A stretch of 64,000 bases of DNA from an uncultured Christensenella sp. (GCA_910586245.1 CAJUFY010000001.1:318968-382967); one strand, 5' to 3'. Positions 1 through 9,258 are shown, counted from the stretch's first letter. Notes: generated from the letters alone by a model not told the origin. Numbers and translations are program-made.

Positions 1-70
1 GCACGAATGCGGAGAGAGGAATGCAAGGAGGTTGATTTTCCGCCGTCTGCGGAAAAAACTCAGAACAAGT

Positions 71-2587
71 TTAAGCCTGTTCGGGCGTTTCGGGCAATAC
101 GGGAGCTTCCGCCTCTTCGATGTCGATCTGGTCGGTATCCGCGTTCCAAGTGACTTTGTAATAGCCCGATTCGGTGAAACCGTACTGTTTCAAACTCAGG
201 TTGGTGCCCGTCGTTCCGTTGGGATGATAACTTCTGTTAATGCGGTTGTAAATCTTGAATTCTTCTTTGGGATTGATCTTGATTACGATGCTCCACGTAA
301 TACCGTCTTCCGCAACCGTCATATGAAGCATATCCGTAATCGCGGTGCTCCATTTGTTGTTGCCGGAAGCTTCCAGATTGCCGACGATGTACATGTCTTC
401 GGTCACTTTTTCTTCAAGCTCTTCCACGAGTTCCCACTCGATGTAGTTATTCGTATAATCGAAAGGATCGGTATGGAAGTAGAACTTATACACGCCCTGC
501 TTCCCTCTGTTGAGCCCGACGTTGCCGATTCCGCCTTCGTTGCAGAAGATATCGCCCGGATCTCTCAACTCGTGGAACCCGAAATGCGTTCCGTTCTCCC
601 AGGTAAGGTTGACGACGATTTTAAACTGATCGCCCTTGTACATCGCGATTGCGCAGGACTCGTACACCGTAAGTCCTTCGGCATCGAGCTGAGGCAACCT
701 CGTAAGCGTGAAACGCTCTTTCCAAATGGAAGTAAAGTTTCCGCCGAGATACAGATCGCCCTGTCCCGAACCCGTAATGTAATAGGTCTGTTCGTCGAAT
801 TCCACGTCTACTTCTTCGTATCTGCCGTACAGTTTCACGTTTTCCTGAATGCCGTTTTCGCCGTTCTCGAACTTCTGCGTGCATTCCTCGTCAAGATACC
901 AGCAGTTGAATCTGTAACCTTTCAGTCTTACGGGCTTCCAGGTCACGTCGTCGCCTTTCATCAGATTTTCCGTATTGAGTTTGATGACTTCCGTATCCGT
1001 CACGTTGTAGTACGTAACTTTTACGGGCGTTGCGACGTCTACGTCCGTGCTCGTTTTGGTTGCAGTCACCGTACCCTCGCCCACGTCCAGCACGATATCG
1101 TACGTGCCCGTTTCGCCGAGGAACAGATTCTGCACGCCGTCTTCGCCGACGCCGAAGGATTCGCAAATCCCGATGCTCGAACCGAAGGCAACCTTCAATG
1201 CGAACACGGCGGGCGTTTCGCCGTCAACCGTTTCCTTTTTCAGCCAGGTGTAACCCTCGACTTCTCTCATATCGGGGACCCCGATGCTTGCCTTGTAAGT
1301 AAGTCCGCCGTCTTCCGTCGTCATAACGGGCGTAACTCTGCCGTCGCCCACGACGAAGTTGTAATTCGTCGTTCCGAAGCGGATCGTGCCGATCACGTAA
1401 TAATCGCAGCGTTCGAAGCAAACGATATCCGTTTCTTCTTCATAAGTAATGCACCAAACGCCCTCGGTAAGATAGATGTTGGCGTTTCCTTTCGTGCCCG
1501 ATTCGCCCGCAATGCCGCAGTCGAGCCCGCTCACGTTGTTCTTGATTTTAATGGAAGCCGATTCGATTCCGTCGGGATTTTCCGTTACCGACCACGACGG
1601 GAACATTTCTTCCGTTACTTCAACGAACGCTCTCCAGATCGTCTGTTCGTTGGGGTCGCGTTCCAGTTTTAACGCTTCGTCGTAATCGTCGTGCCAGGTT
1701 TCGTGATCGCCCGTGACCGTACCGATGATATACATATCGTACTGCGATTCCAACGGCTCGAGTTTTTCGATGCACTCCCACTCGACCAAGTTGTCGGCAT
1801 CGTCGCCGGGGTAAGTTTTTACAGTGAATTTATAAATCCCGTCGCTGCCTTCCGCGGGCCAGATATTCCAGGTATTGCAGGGAAGGTTGTATTCGTACCC
1901 GCCGTGGAACACGACGTTTCCCTGCGCGTCTTTCACGACGCCGTACTCCATGTCTTCGGCAGTGCAATCCACTTTGCCTTTGCCTTCGGGGTTCTTTCCC
2001 GCCGCAAATTCGAAGCCTTCCAGATTGCCGAGCCCCATTTCCGCCCTGCCCTCGTCGCCTTCCCAGGTGGAGGGATCGAGCAGATTCGTTACAAAACGGA
2101 ATTTGCAGTTGGGACGCAGCGTAAGCGTGATTTCGTACGTATTGTTTTCTTTTTGCGTGAATACGAATTTTTCGTAACCGGGAACGATTTCCCATACGTC
2201 GTCCTCGTTCTTTTCGGTCACGAATTTCCAGTTGCTGCCCGAAATCGAACCGATCGTATACCAGATGCGGTCGTCTTCCGCAACCGTGCCCGAACGCCAC
2301 TTCGCGTACACGGAAGTATCTTCTTCGACGGGATTTTCGAAGATATACTTTTTGGTCAGCGAACTTTCGGAATACCAGTCCAAAAATTCGAAGCCGTCTT
2401 TTTCGGGCGTCCAGTCGGTCAGGGTGCTGCCCTTTTTCACCGATTCTTCTTTGAGAATCTTTCTGCCGTCGTACCAGGTTACCGATACTTTTTCGCCCGC
2501 CGAATTGTCGCAAGCCGCCAATCCAAGGACCGTCGTAAATCCTAAGACGAGAACGAGCAACGCGCCGAGCCACTTTCTGAGTTTCAT
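71..2587 (-). CDS. Multi-module surface lipoprotein, probable alpha-glucan binding (SusE/SusF-like modules, InlB repeats)
   Basis: An 838-residue lipoprotein. The start is set by an AAGGAGG site just upstream; a longer reading adds ten residues with no ribosome site. The signal peptide ends in the lipobox LAAC (Cys26). Two InlB/Listeria-Bacteroides type repeats, rich in W and ending YAKW or LYGRY, lie near residues 37-94 and 535-600. Between and after them are about five beta-sandwich modules, each opening with a motif such as MYIIG, YYVIG or MYIVG followed by conserved Trp and FKIYN segments. The last module is clearly related to the second module of the secreted protein at 6930-7757. SusE/SusF-type modules bind starch, and the neighbouring pullulanase supports that role here. 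Binding specificity is inferred. Confidence 0.6.
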   Translation of the reverse strand: MKLRKWLGALLVLVLGFTTVLGLAACDNSAGEKVSVTWYDGRKILKEESVKKGSTLTDWTPEKDGFEFLDWYSESSLTKKYIFENPVEEDTSVYAKWRSGTVAEDDRIWYTIGSISGSNWKFVTEKNEDDVWEIVPGYEKFVFTQKENNTYEITLTLRPNCKFRFVTNLLDPSTWEGDEGRAEMGLGNLEGFEFAAGKNPEGKGKVDCTAEDMEYGVVKDAQGNVVFHGGYEYNLPCNTWNIWPAEGSDGIYKFTVKTYPGDDADNLVEWECIEKLEPLESQYDMYIIGTVTGDHETWHDDYDEALKLERDPNEQTIWRAFVEVTEEMFPSWSVTENPDGIESASIKIKNNVSGLDCGIAGESGTKGNANIYLTEGVWCITYEEETDIVCFERCDYYVIGTIRFGTTNYNFVVGDGRVTPVMTTEDGGLTYKASIGVPDMREVEGYTWLKKETVDGETPAVFALKVAFGSSIGICESFGVGEDGVQNLFLGETGTYDIVLDVGEGTVTATKTSTDVDVATPVKVTYYNVTDTEVIKLNTENLMKGDDVTWKPVRLKGYRFNCWYLDEECTQKFENGENGIQENVKLYGRYEEVDVEFDEQTYYITGSGQGDLYLGGNFTSIWKERFTLTRLPQLDAEGLTVYESCAIAMYKGDQFKIVVNLTWENGTHFGFHELRDPGDIFCNEGGIGNVGLNRGKQGVYKFYFHTDPFDYTNNYIEWELVEELEEKVTEDMYIVGNLEASGNNKWSTAITDMLHMTVAEDGITWSIVIKINPKEEFKIYNRINRSYHPNGTTGTNLSLKQYGFTESGYYKVTWNADTDQIDIEEAEAPVLPETPEQA

Positions 2588-2716
2588 TGATTCCTCCTTT
2601 TTATCATGCTTTTGCATGCGTAATACGTATTGAAATCTCCCTGCCGTTAATACCGTTCCCCCTGCCCTATCCTTACAGGACAGGGCGAGCGGTAAATTGG
2701 AGGAGGAAGAGTGCGG
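2588..2716. other. Short intergenic region, imperfect hairpin
   Basis: This gap lies between the pullulanase stop and the lipoprotein start. It holds a 7-of-8 bp hairpin (2665-2672 with 2678-2685) without a T-run and a 10-bp palindrome AATACGTATT at 2622-2631. I see no convincing promoter, so the two genes may be cotranscribed. Confidence 0.35.
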
Positions 2717-5506
2717 TTAATTTAAAACGAACACGTAACAGGATACGGGATCGATCGTCTGCGCGCCGTTGAGTCCGCTTCGGATCGCGGTCGTGCCTGC
2801 CGTCGTGCCGTCGATATACAAATCCCACGAGCCTGCGGGAAGCGTTACGTTCGCGGCTTCCGTACCGGCGTTGTACACGACGTAAATTTTTTCGCCGTCA
2901 TAGGGGTTGTTCATCGTAAACGCGATCACCGCGCCTTCCGTCGCCGCGGCGTCGAGCACGTTTACCGTCTTGCCGCGGTCGGCGGCGAGCGGCATGCGCA
3001 GCACGTCGTGCGCTTTGCGGAATGCGATCAATCCGCTGTAATAACGCATCATGGCGTATTCGTCGGACGAGGGCGTCAAACGATCCCATTTCAGATTGTT
3101 CACGGCGTCCGAAGCGTTATAACTGTTTTCGTTATACGATCCGTCCGGATTCTTTTTCTGGCGAAGCATTTCTTCCCCCGCCTGCATAAACGGGATTCCC
3201 AGCGAAGTCTGTACGATCGCCGCGGTAAGACGGTTTCGGCGCAAACGAAGTTCGCGCGTATCCGCGCCCTCGCCGTACGCAAAACAGATTTTATCCCAAA
3301 GGGAAAGATTGTCGTGCGCCGAAGCGTAATTGACGAGATTCGTGGGATTGTAGGTATACCACGTCCCCTTATTGTTCGCCGTGCCGAAGCCCGAATTGTT
3401 CACGCCGCCGTTCACGCCGAAGCGCACCGCTTTCGAAAGCGTTTCGTCCGCGCCCGTCGCAAAACCCGTGTCGCGGCCGTTCGTCGAGCCTTTGAGCGCA
3501 TCGCGCAGCACGTCGTTGAACATGGCGATTCCGTTGGAATGATTCCCTTTGACGCCCCCTACCGAAGCGTTGAGCGATTTGAGGTTGGAAAGCGTACTCT
3601 GTTTCGTCGCGTCGAGCGTAGAACTGCCGCCCGTCCAGCCTTCGCCGTAAATAAGCGCGTTGGGGTTGATTGCGTGCACCGCGTTTTCGATTTGCTTCAT
3701 CGTTTCGGTATCGTGCAACCCCATGAGGTCGAAGCGGAAACCGTCCACGTTGTATTCCTTCATCCAGTACGTGACGGAATCGATCATGTATCTTCCGTAC
3801 ATGTAACGGTCGGAAGCCGTTTCGTTTCCGCAGCCCGACCCGTTGGAAGGTTTGCCGTTGGTCTGGAAACGGTAATAATAATAGGGAACGATTTTATTGA
3901 AGTTGGAATCGAGTCCGTGCGTGTGGTTGTACACGACGTCCATCACCACGCCGATTCCCTGCGCGTGAAGCGCCTGCACCATCTGTTTGAATTCGTTTAC
4001 GCGCACCGCGCCGTCGCGGGGGTCGGTCGAATAACTGCCCTCGGGCACGTTGTAATTCTTGGGATCGTAACCCCAGTTGAAACCGTCCCGTTTGCTCTCG
4101 TCCACCGTCGCGTAATCGTACGAAGGCAGCAGATGCACGTGCGTAATTCCGAGTTCTTTGAGATAATCCACGCCCACGGGCACGCCCGAAGCGTTTTTGA
4201 GTCCCGTCTTGGTAAACGCCATGAATTTCCCGCGGTAGGAAGCGGGCAACGCGGCATCGGTAATCGTATTCGAAAAATCGCGTACGTGCACTTCCCAAAG
4301 TTCCGCGTCCGTATAATTGAACTTGCCTTCCGTTGCGGTCGAAGGAACGAAAAGCCGTTCGATCCAATTCTGCGGATCCGTTTCGTCGAGATCGAGAATC
4401 ATGCCGCGGTTACCGTTCAGCCCTGCAGACACGGCGTACGGATCGACCGCTTCCTGCAAGCCCGCCGAAGTTTTGACGGTGTACGTGTAGTACTTGCCCG
4501 AAAGATTGCCGCTTTCCGTATGCGTCCAGACGCCTTTTTCCCCTCTGACGAGCGGAACGGTTTTTTGCGCTTCGCCGCCGTCGCCCGCGGCGAACAGATT
4601 GAGCTGTACCGAAGACGCGGTCGGCGCCCACAGACGGAACACCGTTTCGCTTTCCGTAATTTCCACCCCGAGCTTGCCGTCGTAATTGTAACGCTGCCCG
4701 AAATCCGCCGAATTGAAGTAGGTGATCGGAACGACGGGCACGGGTTCGAGGTCGCTCACGCACAGCGTGTACGCCTGATCGAGCGCAAGCTCGTTTACCG
4801 TTTTGATCTGCGCCTGCAATTTGGAAATGGACTTGATCGATTCGATTTCCACTTCCCGATTGTCGCCGTCGAGCAGTTTCACTTCGGAAAGGTCGGTGCT
4901 CATCGCGGCGGAGGAACTCACCGCATATCGGACGGTACGTAAATCGCGCAGATCCGCCATATCCACGGTTTTGATTTCGACGAGCGTCGTACCGCCGTCC
5001 GTACTGGAATACACTTTTTTGTCGCCGCCTTTGAGATAGACCGCGGTTTCGCGCTCTTTGATGTTTACGAATCTGTCGTCCGAAGTGCCGTCTTTGTTGG
5101 CGGTGCCCCAGCTGGTGCCGCCCGGATCGGAACAATTCGTGCGCACGATAAACCCGACGCGCGTGCAGTTGCCGTCGATATTCACAACGGCTTTTGCGCC
5201 GTAGGCGCATTCGTGAAGCAGAAATCCTCTGCCTTCCGCGCCGCCCTCTTCCCACATCCAGATGTCGCAAGTTTCGTAATTCCCCGCCGAACGGTTGAAG
5301 TAGAACGTGATCTGGTTCTTCCCGTCTTCGAGCGGCAGCGTATACTCCCCGTCCGGTTTGGGATCGCCGAGTACTTTATCGCAGACGTCGCACTTTCCGT
5401 CGCCGTCTTCGTCCTCGTGAACTTTATGCGTGTTGCCGTTGGCGCAGGAGCAGAACAGAAACATCATGCCCAGCACCAAAGAAATCAGCGCGCTAAATTT
5501 TCGCAT
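2717..5506 (-). CDS. pulA: Type I pullulanase lipoprotein (GH13_14) with CBM41 and CBM48
   Basis: A 929-residue debranching enzyme that hydrolyses alpha-1,6 links in pullulan and branched starch fragments. The start follows a GTAGGAGG site; the signal peptide ends near Cys19/Cys21, so surface lipidation is likely. The order is a short DEDGDGKCDVC calcium-loop-like stretch, a CBM41 module (about 45-150, with ITFYFNR and IWMWEEGG), a linker domain, CBM48 (about 270-365), then the GH13 barrel. Visible family motifs are NWGYDP (about 476-482), VVYNH (about 524), FRFD with the nucleophile Asp (about 590), GEGW with the acid Glu (about 620) and SAHDN (about 728). The protein is full length and intact. 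It sits among glucan-binding-like genes and is divergent from a LacI-type regulator. Confidence 0.93.
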   Translation of the reverse strand: MRKFSALISLVLGMMFLFCSCANGNTHKVHEDEDGDGKCDVCDKVLGDPKPDGEYTLPLEDGKNQITFYFNRSAGNYETCDIWMWEEGGAEGRGFLLHECAYGAKAVVNIDGNCTRVGFIVRTNCSDPGGTSWGTANKDGTSDDRFVNIKERETAVYLKGGDKKVYSSTDGGTTLVEIKTVDMADLRDLRTVRYAVSSSAAMSTDLSEVKLLDGDNREVEIESIKSISKLQAQIKTVNELALDQAYTLCVSDLEPVPVVPITYFNSADFGQRYNYDGKLGVEITESETVFRLWAPTASSVQLNLFAAGDGGEAQKTVPLVRGEKGVWTHTESGNLSGKYYTYTVKTSAGLQEAVDPYAVSAGLNGNRGMILDLDETDPQNWIERLFVPSTATEGKFNYTDAELWEVHVRDFSNTITDAALPASYRGKFMAFTKTGLKNASGVPVGVDYLKELGITHVHLLPSYDYATVDESKRDGFNWGYDPKNYNVPEGSYSTDPRDGAVRVNEFKQMVQALHAQGIGVVMDVVYNHTHGLDSNFNKIVPYYYYRFQTNGKPSNGSGCGNETASDRYMYGRYMIDSVTYWMKEYNVDGFRFDLMGLHDTETMKQIENAVHAINPNALIYGEGWTGGSSTLDATKQSTLSNLKSLNASVGGVKGNHSNGIAMFNDVLRDALKGSTNGRDTGFATGADETLSKAVRFGVNGGVNNSGFGTANNKGTWYTYNPTNLVNYASAHDNLSLWDKICFAYGEGADTRELRLRRNRLTAAIVQTSLGIPFMQAGEEMLRQKKNPDGSYNENSYNASDAVNNLKWDRLTPSSDEYAMMRYYSGLIAFRKAHDVLRMPLAADRGKTVNVLDAAATEGAVIAFTMNNPYDGEKIYVVYNAGTEAANVTLPAGSWDLYIDGTTAGTTAIRSGLNGAQTIDPVSCYVFVLN

Positions 5507-5528
5507 AGCGAACCTCCTACTGATATTT

Positions 5529-5547
5529 TTGCGGAAACCATCCGCAA
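5529..5547 (-). promoter_or_regulatory. Hairpin in pulA leader
   Basis: A perfect 7-bp inverted repeat (TTGCGGA with TCCGCAA, 5-base loop) lies about 20 bases upstream of the pullulanase start. It has no T-run, so it may be an mRNA-stability or operator element rather than a terminator. Confidence 0.35.
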
Positions 5548-5570
5548 TGAAAAGCCAAATTGAAAGATAT

Positions 5571-5578
5571 TTTCGAAA
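5571..5578. promoter_or_regulatory. Proximal operator-like palindrome TTTCGAAA
   Basis: An 8-bp palindrome with the central CG typical of LacI-family operators. It is 52 bp, centre to centre, from the perfect 12-bp copy at 5621-5632, in the pulA/LacI intergenic region. The same arrangement recurs upstream of the lipoprotein gene at 7844-9121. Confidence 0.5.
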
Positions 5579-5620
5579 GATTAGACGATTTAACAATAAT
5601 TTGTTTTATATTATTATTTT

Positions 5621-5632
5621 ACTTTCGAAAGT
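5621..5632. promoter_or_regulatory. Distal operator-like palindrome ACTTTCGAAAGT
   Basis: A perfect 12-bp palindrome, identical to the one at 9259-9270. Presence in two promoter regions next to a LacI-family gene makes it the best candidate binding site for that regulator. Confidence 0.55.
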
Positions 5633-5754
5633 TGACATTTATTTCTGCGATTTTAGCGGCGGAATCCGTCGAAATCCGCAGGAAATTGCTCTGTTTTTCC
5701 CTGTTTCGCATGCGCCGAAGCGCATATTTAAACGGCGAAAACACAAATTATTTC

Positions 5755-5783
5755 TTGACCGCGTACGACATTCGTGTTATAAT
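5755..5783 (+). promoter_or_regulatory. Sigma-A promoter of the LacI-family gene
   Basis: TTGACC and TATAAT are separated by exactly 17 bp. The -10 box ends only 19 bases before the ATG, so the leader would be about a dozen bases. Confidence 0.8.
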
Positions 5784-5802
5784 TCCGTTGACGGGGGCGC
5801 CT

Positions 5803-6777
5803 ATGACCATAGAAGAGATCGCCAAAAAATTCAATATCAACATCTCGACGGTATCCAAAGCGCTGAACGGGTCAACCGACATTGCCGAAAGCACCCGCAA
5901 AGCCGTTTGCGAATACGCCGAGTCGGTCGGATACAAAACCCGCCGTTCCAGAAAACCGAAGGGAACGATTGCGGTGCTCGTGGGCGACCGAACGGAAAAC
6001 GGGGTCGACTGCCGAACGGTTGCGGAAGCGTTCCGCGCCTGCGCGGAAGCCGAAAATTACGCGGTTGCCGTGCAGCCCGTAACGCGCGCGTTCGACGGCG
6101 AAGCCTTCTTTCGGGAACGCCCTTTCACGGGCGTATTCGCGTTAGGTTTCGCGTACGATTCCCCCCTTCTGCGCGTTCTGGAATCCCTCTCTATTCCCGT
6201 CGTGTATCTGGGCAACCGTTTTACCGACCGCCCGCACGTTTCCGCCGTACAGCCCGACGAGCTCAATTCCGTAAGCAAAGCGGTGGATCTTCTCGTCGCG
6301 CACGGTCATAATCTGATCGCGTACGTGGGGGAAGAAAAAGATTCTTTGGAGAGCGCCGAACGGTTTGCGGGGTACTTTTTCGGTTTATCGAAAAACGCGA
6401 TTCCTTACCGTTACGATCTAACGTATTTCGGCGACGCGTCCCCGCACGCAGGCGCGAACGCTGCCGATTATTTTCTGTCTTATCAAAAATTTTTCACGGC
6501 GGCAATCTGTTCGAGCTGCCGTGCCGCACGCGGGTTGATCGCGCAACTCCGCGGCGCGGGGAAAAACGTTCCCCTCGACGTTTCCGTAATCGCCTTCGGC
6601 GAAGATACGGAAAAACTTCCCGTCACCCGATACGCGCCCGATTGCAGGGCGTTGGGCGAGAAAGCGTTTGCTGTTTTGCGCGCCTCGGCGCAGGGTGTTC
6701 CCGCGCAGCACGTAACCGTGCCGTGTGTATTGAAAGAAAAAGACGCGACTTGTACGAAAAAAAGAAATTTCGAATAA
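5803..6777 (+). CDS. LacI/GalR-family transcriptional regulator
   Basis: A 324-residue repressor-type protein. The N-terminal helix-turn-helix (TIEEIAKKFNINISTVSKAL) and hinge (residues 1-55) are typical of LacI/GalR proteins, followed by a periplasmic-binding-like sensor domain. An in-frame extension upstream would run through the promoter, so the start just after the -10 box is preferred; the ribosome site there is weak. The gene is divergent from the pullulanase and ends in a strong terminator. By context it probably senses a maltodextrin-like sugar and controls this locus through the TTTCGAAA palindromes; that link is inferred. Confidence 0.85.
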   Translation: MTIEEIAKKFNINISTVSKALNGSTDIAESTRKAVCEYAESVGYKTRRSRKPKGTIAVLVGDRTENGVDCRTVAEAFRACAEAENYAVAVQPVTRAFDGEAFFRERPFTGVFALGFAYDSPLLRVLESLSIPVVYLGNRFTDRPHVSAVQPDELNSVSKAVDLLVAHGHNLIAYVGEEKDSLESAERFAGYFFGLSKNAIPYRYDLTYFGDASPHAGANAADYFLSYQKFFTAAICSSCRAARGLIAQLRGAGKNVPLDVSVIAFGEDTEKLPVTRYAPDCRALGEKAFAVLRASAQGVPAQHVTVPCVLKEKDATCTKKRNFE

Positions 6778-6778
6778 T

Positions 6779-6803
6779 CCGACGCTGCGGCGTCGGTTTT
6801 TTT
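6779..6803 (+). terminator. Rho-independent terminator of the LacI-family gene
   Basis: A 7-bp GC-rich stem (CCGACGC with GCGTCGG), TGCG loop and seven Ts, immediately after the stop codon. Confidence 0.9.
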
Positions 6804-6831
6804 ATTGTTCCTGAGAAAAGAACGGTAAAAA

Positions 6832-6867
6832 AGAAGGGCGGGGTCGAGGCCCGCCCTCTTTTTTGCA
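6832..6867. terminator. Bidirectional terminator
   Basis: AGGGCGGG pairs with CCCGCCCT, with T-runs leaving the stem on both strands. It separates the plus-strand regulator from the minus-strand gene ending at 6930. A second hairpin (TTCCCGAAT with ATTCGGGAA, 6882-6904) lies next to it without a T-run. Confidence 0.8.
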
Positions 6868-6929
6868 CTGCGCTGCACTCCTTCCCGAATAGGGCATTCG
6901 GGAAAGAGCGTTTCGCGCATTGAGTTGTG

Positions 6930-7757
6930 TTATGCTTTTTCAGCGATAACGGGAGTTACCGTGAAATCGGGAGCCTGAGATTCCCATTCAACGACGTACG
7001 TACCGGTTTCCGCAACGATGTAGTTGTTGTTCATGCCGCTGGGATAGTAGCTGTTGTTCGCAAGGTTGTAGATCTTGAACTGATCGCCGATAACGAGGTT
7101 AAGCTCTACCGACCATTTCTTCGTAGCTGCGTCGTAGGTCATCTTCGGGCAGTTCGTCGCAACGTCGATTGCGCCGGGCCAAGTGCAGGTTGCGTAGTTC
7201 TTAAGCGAACCTACAACGTACATATCTTCTTCTGCAGCAACGTCAAGTGCTTTCGTACGAACTGCGGTAATGAAAACGCCTTCTTCTTCAACGTCCAGCG
7301 TGAAGTTGTAGATCCCGCTTTGATTTGCCGCAACCTGAATGTTGCCGAGACCGCCGTCTACGAAATACTTAATACCGGTATCGATGCAAGAATAGTCGCC
7401 GACCACGTCTGCCGTCCAGCCGGAATCGTTGGGCCATGCCCAAGTGCCGTCTGCATACAGGAATTTGAACGCATCGCCCTGATACAGCGTAAGGTTTTCG
7501 ATCTTGAAGCTGCCTTCTCTGCCGGTTGCAGTGGATTCAAGCTTGAAATCGGGCACGTAATTCGTCCAGCTGCAATCTTTCAGCGAACCTGCGCCGTTGC
7601 CGACAACGTACCAACCCTGTTCTGCAGGGATAGGCTCCGGTTCAACCTCGGCGGCGCTCGCCGACATTCCTTTCGCCACGCCAAGCGTTGCAAGCGTCAA
7701 CGCTGCCATACCGAAAGCTGCGATCGTGGTAACAATACCAACTTTCTTGGTTCTCAT
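6930..7757 (-). CDS. Secreted two-module protein, probable glucan binding (SusE/SusF-like)
   Basis: A 275-residue secreted protein. The start follows TAGGAGG. The signal peptide has a hydrophobic core near residues 7-28 and a likely cleavage site at SASA-A. There is no lipobox, no transmembrane anchor and no sortase motif, so the mature protein is probably released or held by carbohydrate. Two beta-sandwich modules follow, opening with WYVVG (about 48) and MYVVG (about 179); the second, with FKIYN and SYYPSG, matches the C-terminal module of the lipoprotein at 71-2587. Aromatic residues are abundant, as in starch-binding modules. Ligand specificity is inferred from the pullulanase nearby. Confidence 0.55.
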   Translation of the reverse strand: MRTKKVGIVTTIAAFGMAALTLATLGVAKGMSASAAEVEPEPIPAEQGWYVVGNGAGSLKDCSWTNYVPDFKLESTATGREGSFKIENLTLYQGDAFKFLYADGTWAWPNDSGWTADVVGDYSCIDTGIKYFVDGGLGNIQVAANQSGIYNFTLDVEEEGVFITAVRTKALDVAAEEDMYVVGSLKNYATCTWPGAIDVATNCPKMTYDAATKKWSVELNLVIGDQFKIYNLANNSYYPSGMNNNYIVAETGTYVVEWESQAPDFTVTPVIAEKA

Positions 7758-7843
7758 AAAGAGTTCCTCCTAAAAAATTTTTATTTATTGCACTTTCGTG
7801 ACAATATCGTAAGTAATTATGTAACCGCTTCCGCCGTTACCGA

Positions 7844-9121
7844 TCAATCCTTTTTAATATCGAAGAGTACGTTGCTGTATACGATACTACCGCTATACTC
7901 ACTGTTGAACCAGATATTGATGTAGGTATCGGAAGAAGCGTCGATATCCGATTCGTCCAGTGTGATCGTAATCGTCGTAAACGCCGATTCCATACCCAGT
8001 TCGCTTCCAAACGTAATTTTTTCCTTGTATTTCGCAACGAGACTTGCCGCAGAAGACGCCGTATTCCACCCGAAATTGCGAATTATGGAAGCCGACCGTC
8101 CGCTTTGCGCATACGATCCTACGGATAATTCGTAAATCGAAAACGGCTTATCTATTGCAAGCATTACCGTATTCAAAGCAATCGTATACGTGCCGGGCGC
8201 AGAAACCTTAATGGAAAGCCCCATTTGACTCGCTTCTACGATTCCGTAAATTTTACCCGTCGTTTCGACGATATCGGGCGTAGTGGGATTGTACGCGAAT
8301 AATTCGACGCCTTTATCGTAAGCTACGTTCTGAGTGCCGCCGCAACCGGTGCAGGTCGCCGCAAGCGTGCCGCCCGTTGCCACGGGAGCGGGAACGTTTT
8401 CACTCGTGTAGTTATATCCGTAAGTATGAACGCCCGTCGCAGGAATTGCCGTAGGCGCTTCGATCGGTTCCGTGCCCTCTTTGTCAGAGAACAGCAACGT
8501 GCAGATCGAGCATTTATAATGCAACTCGTAACCCGCCTCTACGCAAGTCGGCGCTTTTGCCGCGACTTCGCCGATTCTGTGTCTTGCGGGAATTGCCGTA
8601 GGCGCTTCGATCGGTTCTTTGCCCTCTTCGTCGGCATACAGCGCGCCGCAGTCGTCGCATTTATAATGTTCTTCGTAGCCCGCTTCCGTGCAGGTGGGGC
8701 GTTTTTGAGAAACGTCTACAATTTTGTGGGGCGTAACGGGGATCACGGTTGCGGCGGTAATCGAATTTTTACCTTCCGCGTCGGAAAACAACGCGTCGCA
8801 GCCCGAACATTTATAATGTGCTTCCAAGCCCGTTTCCGTACAAGTCGCGTCCTTTTGGGGAACGGCTCCTATTTTATGTCCTGCAGCAATCGCCGTAGGC
8901 GCGGTGATTTCGTTTTTCCCCTCTTCGTCCGAAAAGATTTTGTCGCAACCCGTGCATTTATAATAAGCTTCGTAACCCGCTTCCGTACAAGTCGAGTCCT
9001 TCTTGGCAACCGATTCCACACTGTGCGTATGCGTGTTCCCGCAGGCAGTAAGCCCTATGGCAGCGCCGAATACCACGGTAAAGGTGAAACCCGCAGCCAG
9101 CAATGTATTCCTTTTTTTCAT
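7844..9121 (-). CDS. Lipoprotein with four CxxC repeats and a C-terminal beta-sandwich domain
   Basis: A 425-residue lipoprotein with lipobox LTAC (Cys27) and start after AAGGAG. Residues about 30-240 are four repeats of about 45 residues, each with a TC-EAGYE-YKC-xx-C core (YKCTGCDKIF, YKCSGCDALF, YKCDDCGALY, YKCSICTLLF) followed by an acidic strand and a TAIPA-like turn. The paired cysteines look like a small metal-binding or disulfide fold. A fifth CTGCGG lies in the linker. The last 180 residues resemble a jelly-roll or carbohydrate-binding sandwich (YTIALNTVMLAI, FNSEYSGSIVYS). I do not recognise a defined family. Shared palindromes with the pulA region suggest common control with glucan use. 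Confidence 0.7.
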   Translation of the reverse strand: MKKRNTLLAAGFTFTVVFGAAIGLTACGNTHTHSVESVAKKDSTCTEAGYEAYYKCTGCDKIFSDEEGKNEITAPTAIAAGHKIGAVPQKDATCTETGLEAHYKCSGCDALFSDAEGKNSITAATVIPVTPHKIVDVSQKRPTCTEAGYEEHYKCDDCGALYADEEGKEPIEAPTAIPARHRIGEVAAKAPTCVEAGYELHYKCSICTLLFSDKEGTEPIEAPTAIPATGVHTYGYNYTSENVPAPVATGGTLAATCTGCGGTQNVAYDKGVELFAYNPTTPDIVETTGKIYGIVEASQMGLSIKVSAPGTYTIALNTVMLAIDKPFSIYELSVGSYAQSGRSASIIRNFGWNTASSAASLVAKYKEKITFGSELGMESAFTTITITLDESDIDASSDTYINIWFNSEYSGSIVYSNVLFDIKKD

Positions 9122-9175
9122 GAATATCTCCTTATTAGGTTGATTATATAAGACGTCGCCTCGACCGACGATCAT

Positions 9176-9203
9176 ATTCTATCACACCTTCTTGAAAAGT
9201 CAA
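9176..9203 (-). promoter_or_regulatory. Promoter of the CxxC-repeat lipoprotein
   Basis: TTGACT and TAGAAT with a 16-bp spacer, minus strand. The proximal TTTCGAAA site starts six bases upstream of the -35 box. Confidence 0.7.
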
Positions 9204-9209
9204 TACATA

Positions 9210-9219
9210 TTTCGAAAGT
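9210..9219. promoter_or_regulatory. Proximal operator-like site TTTCGAAAGT
   Basis: A partial copy of the palindrome, 51 bp centre to centre from the perfect copy at 9259-9270, repeating the pulA layout. Confidence 0.5.
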
Positions 9220-9258
9220 TTTTTGAAAAATTTGAAATTATTTTGCTTTTTAGAAAAT

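Noticed and set aside
36..58. Hairpin TTTTCCGC/GCGGAAAA as terminator of the first lipoprotein gene
   Set aside because: Ts precede and As follow the stem on both strands, the wrong order for an intrinsic terminator.
8426..9121. CRISPR-like repetition
   Set aside because: The repeats are coding, diverged at DNA level, about 135 bp long and keep the frame of the CxxC protein; no spacer structure.
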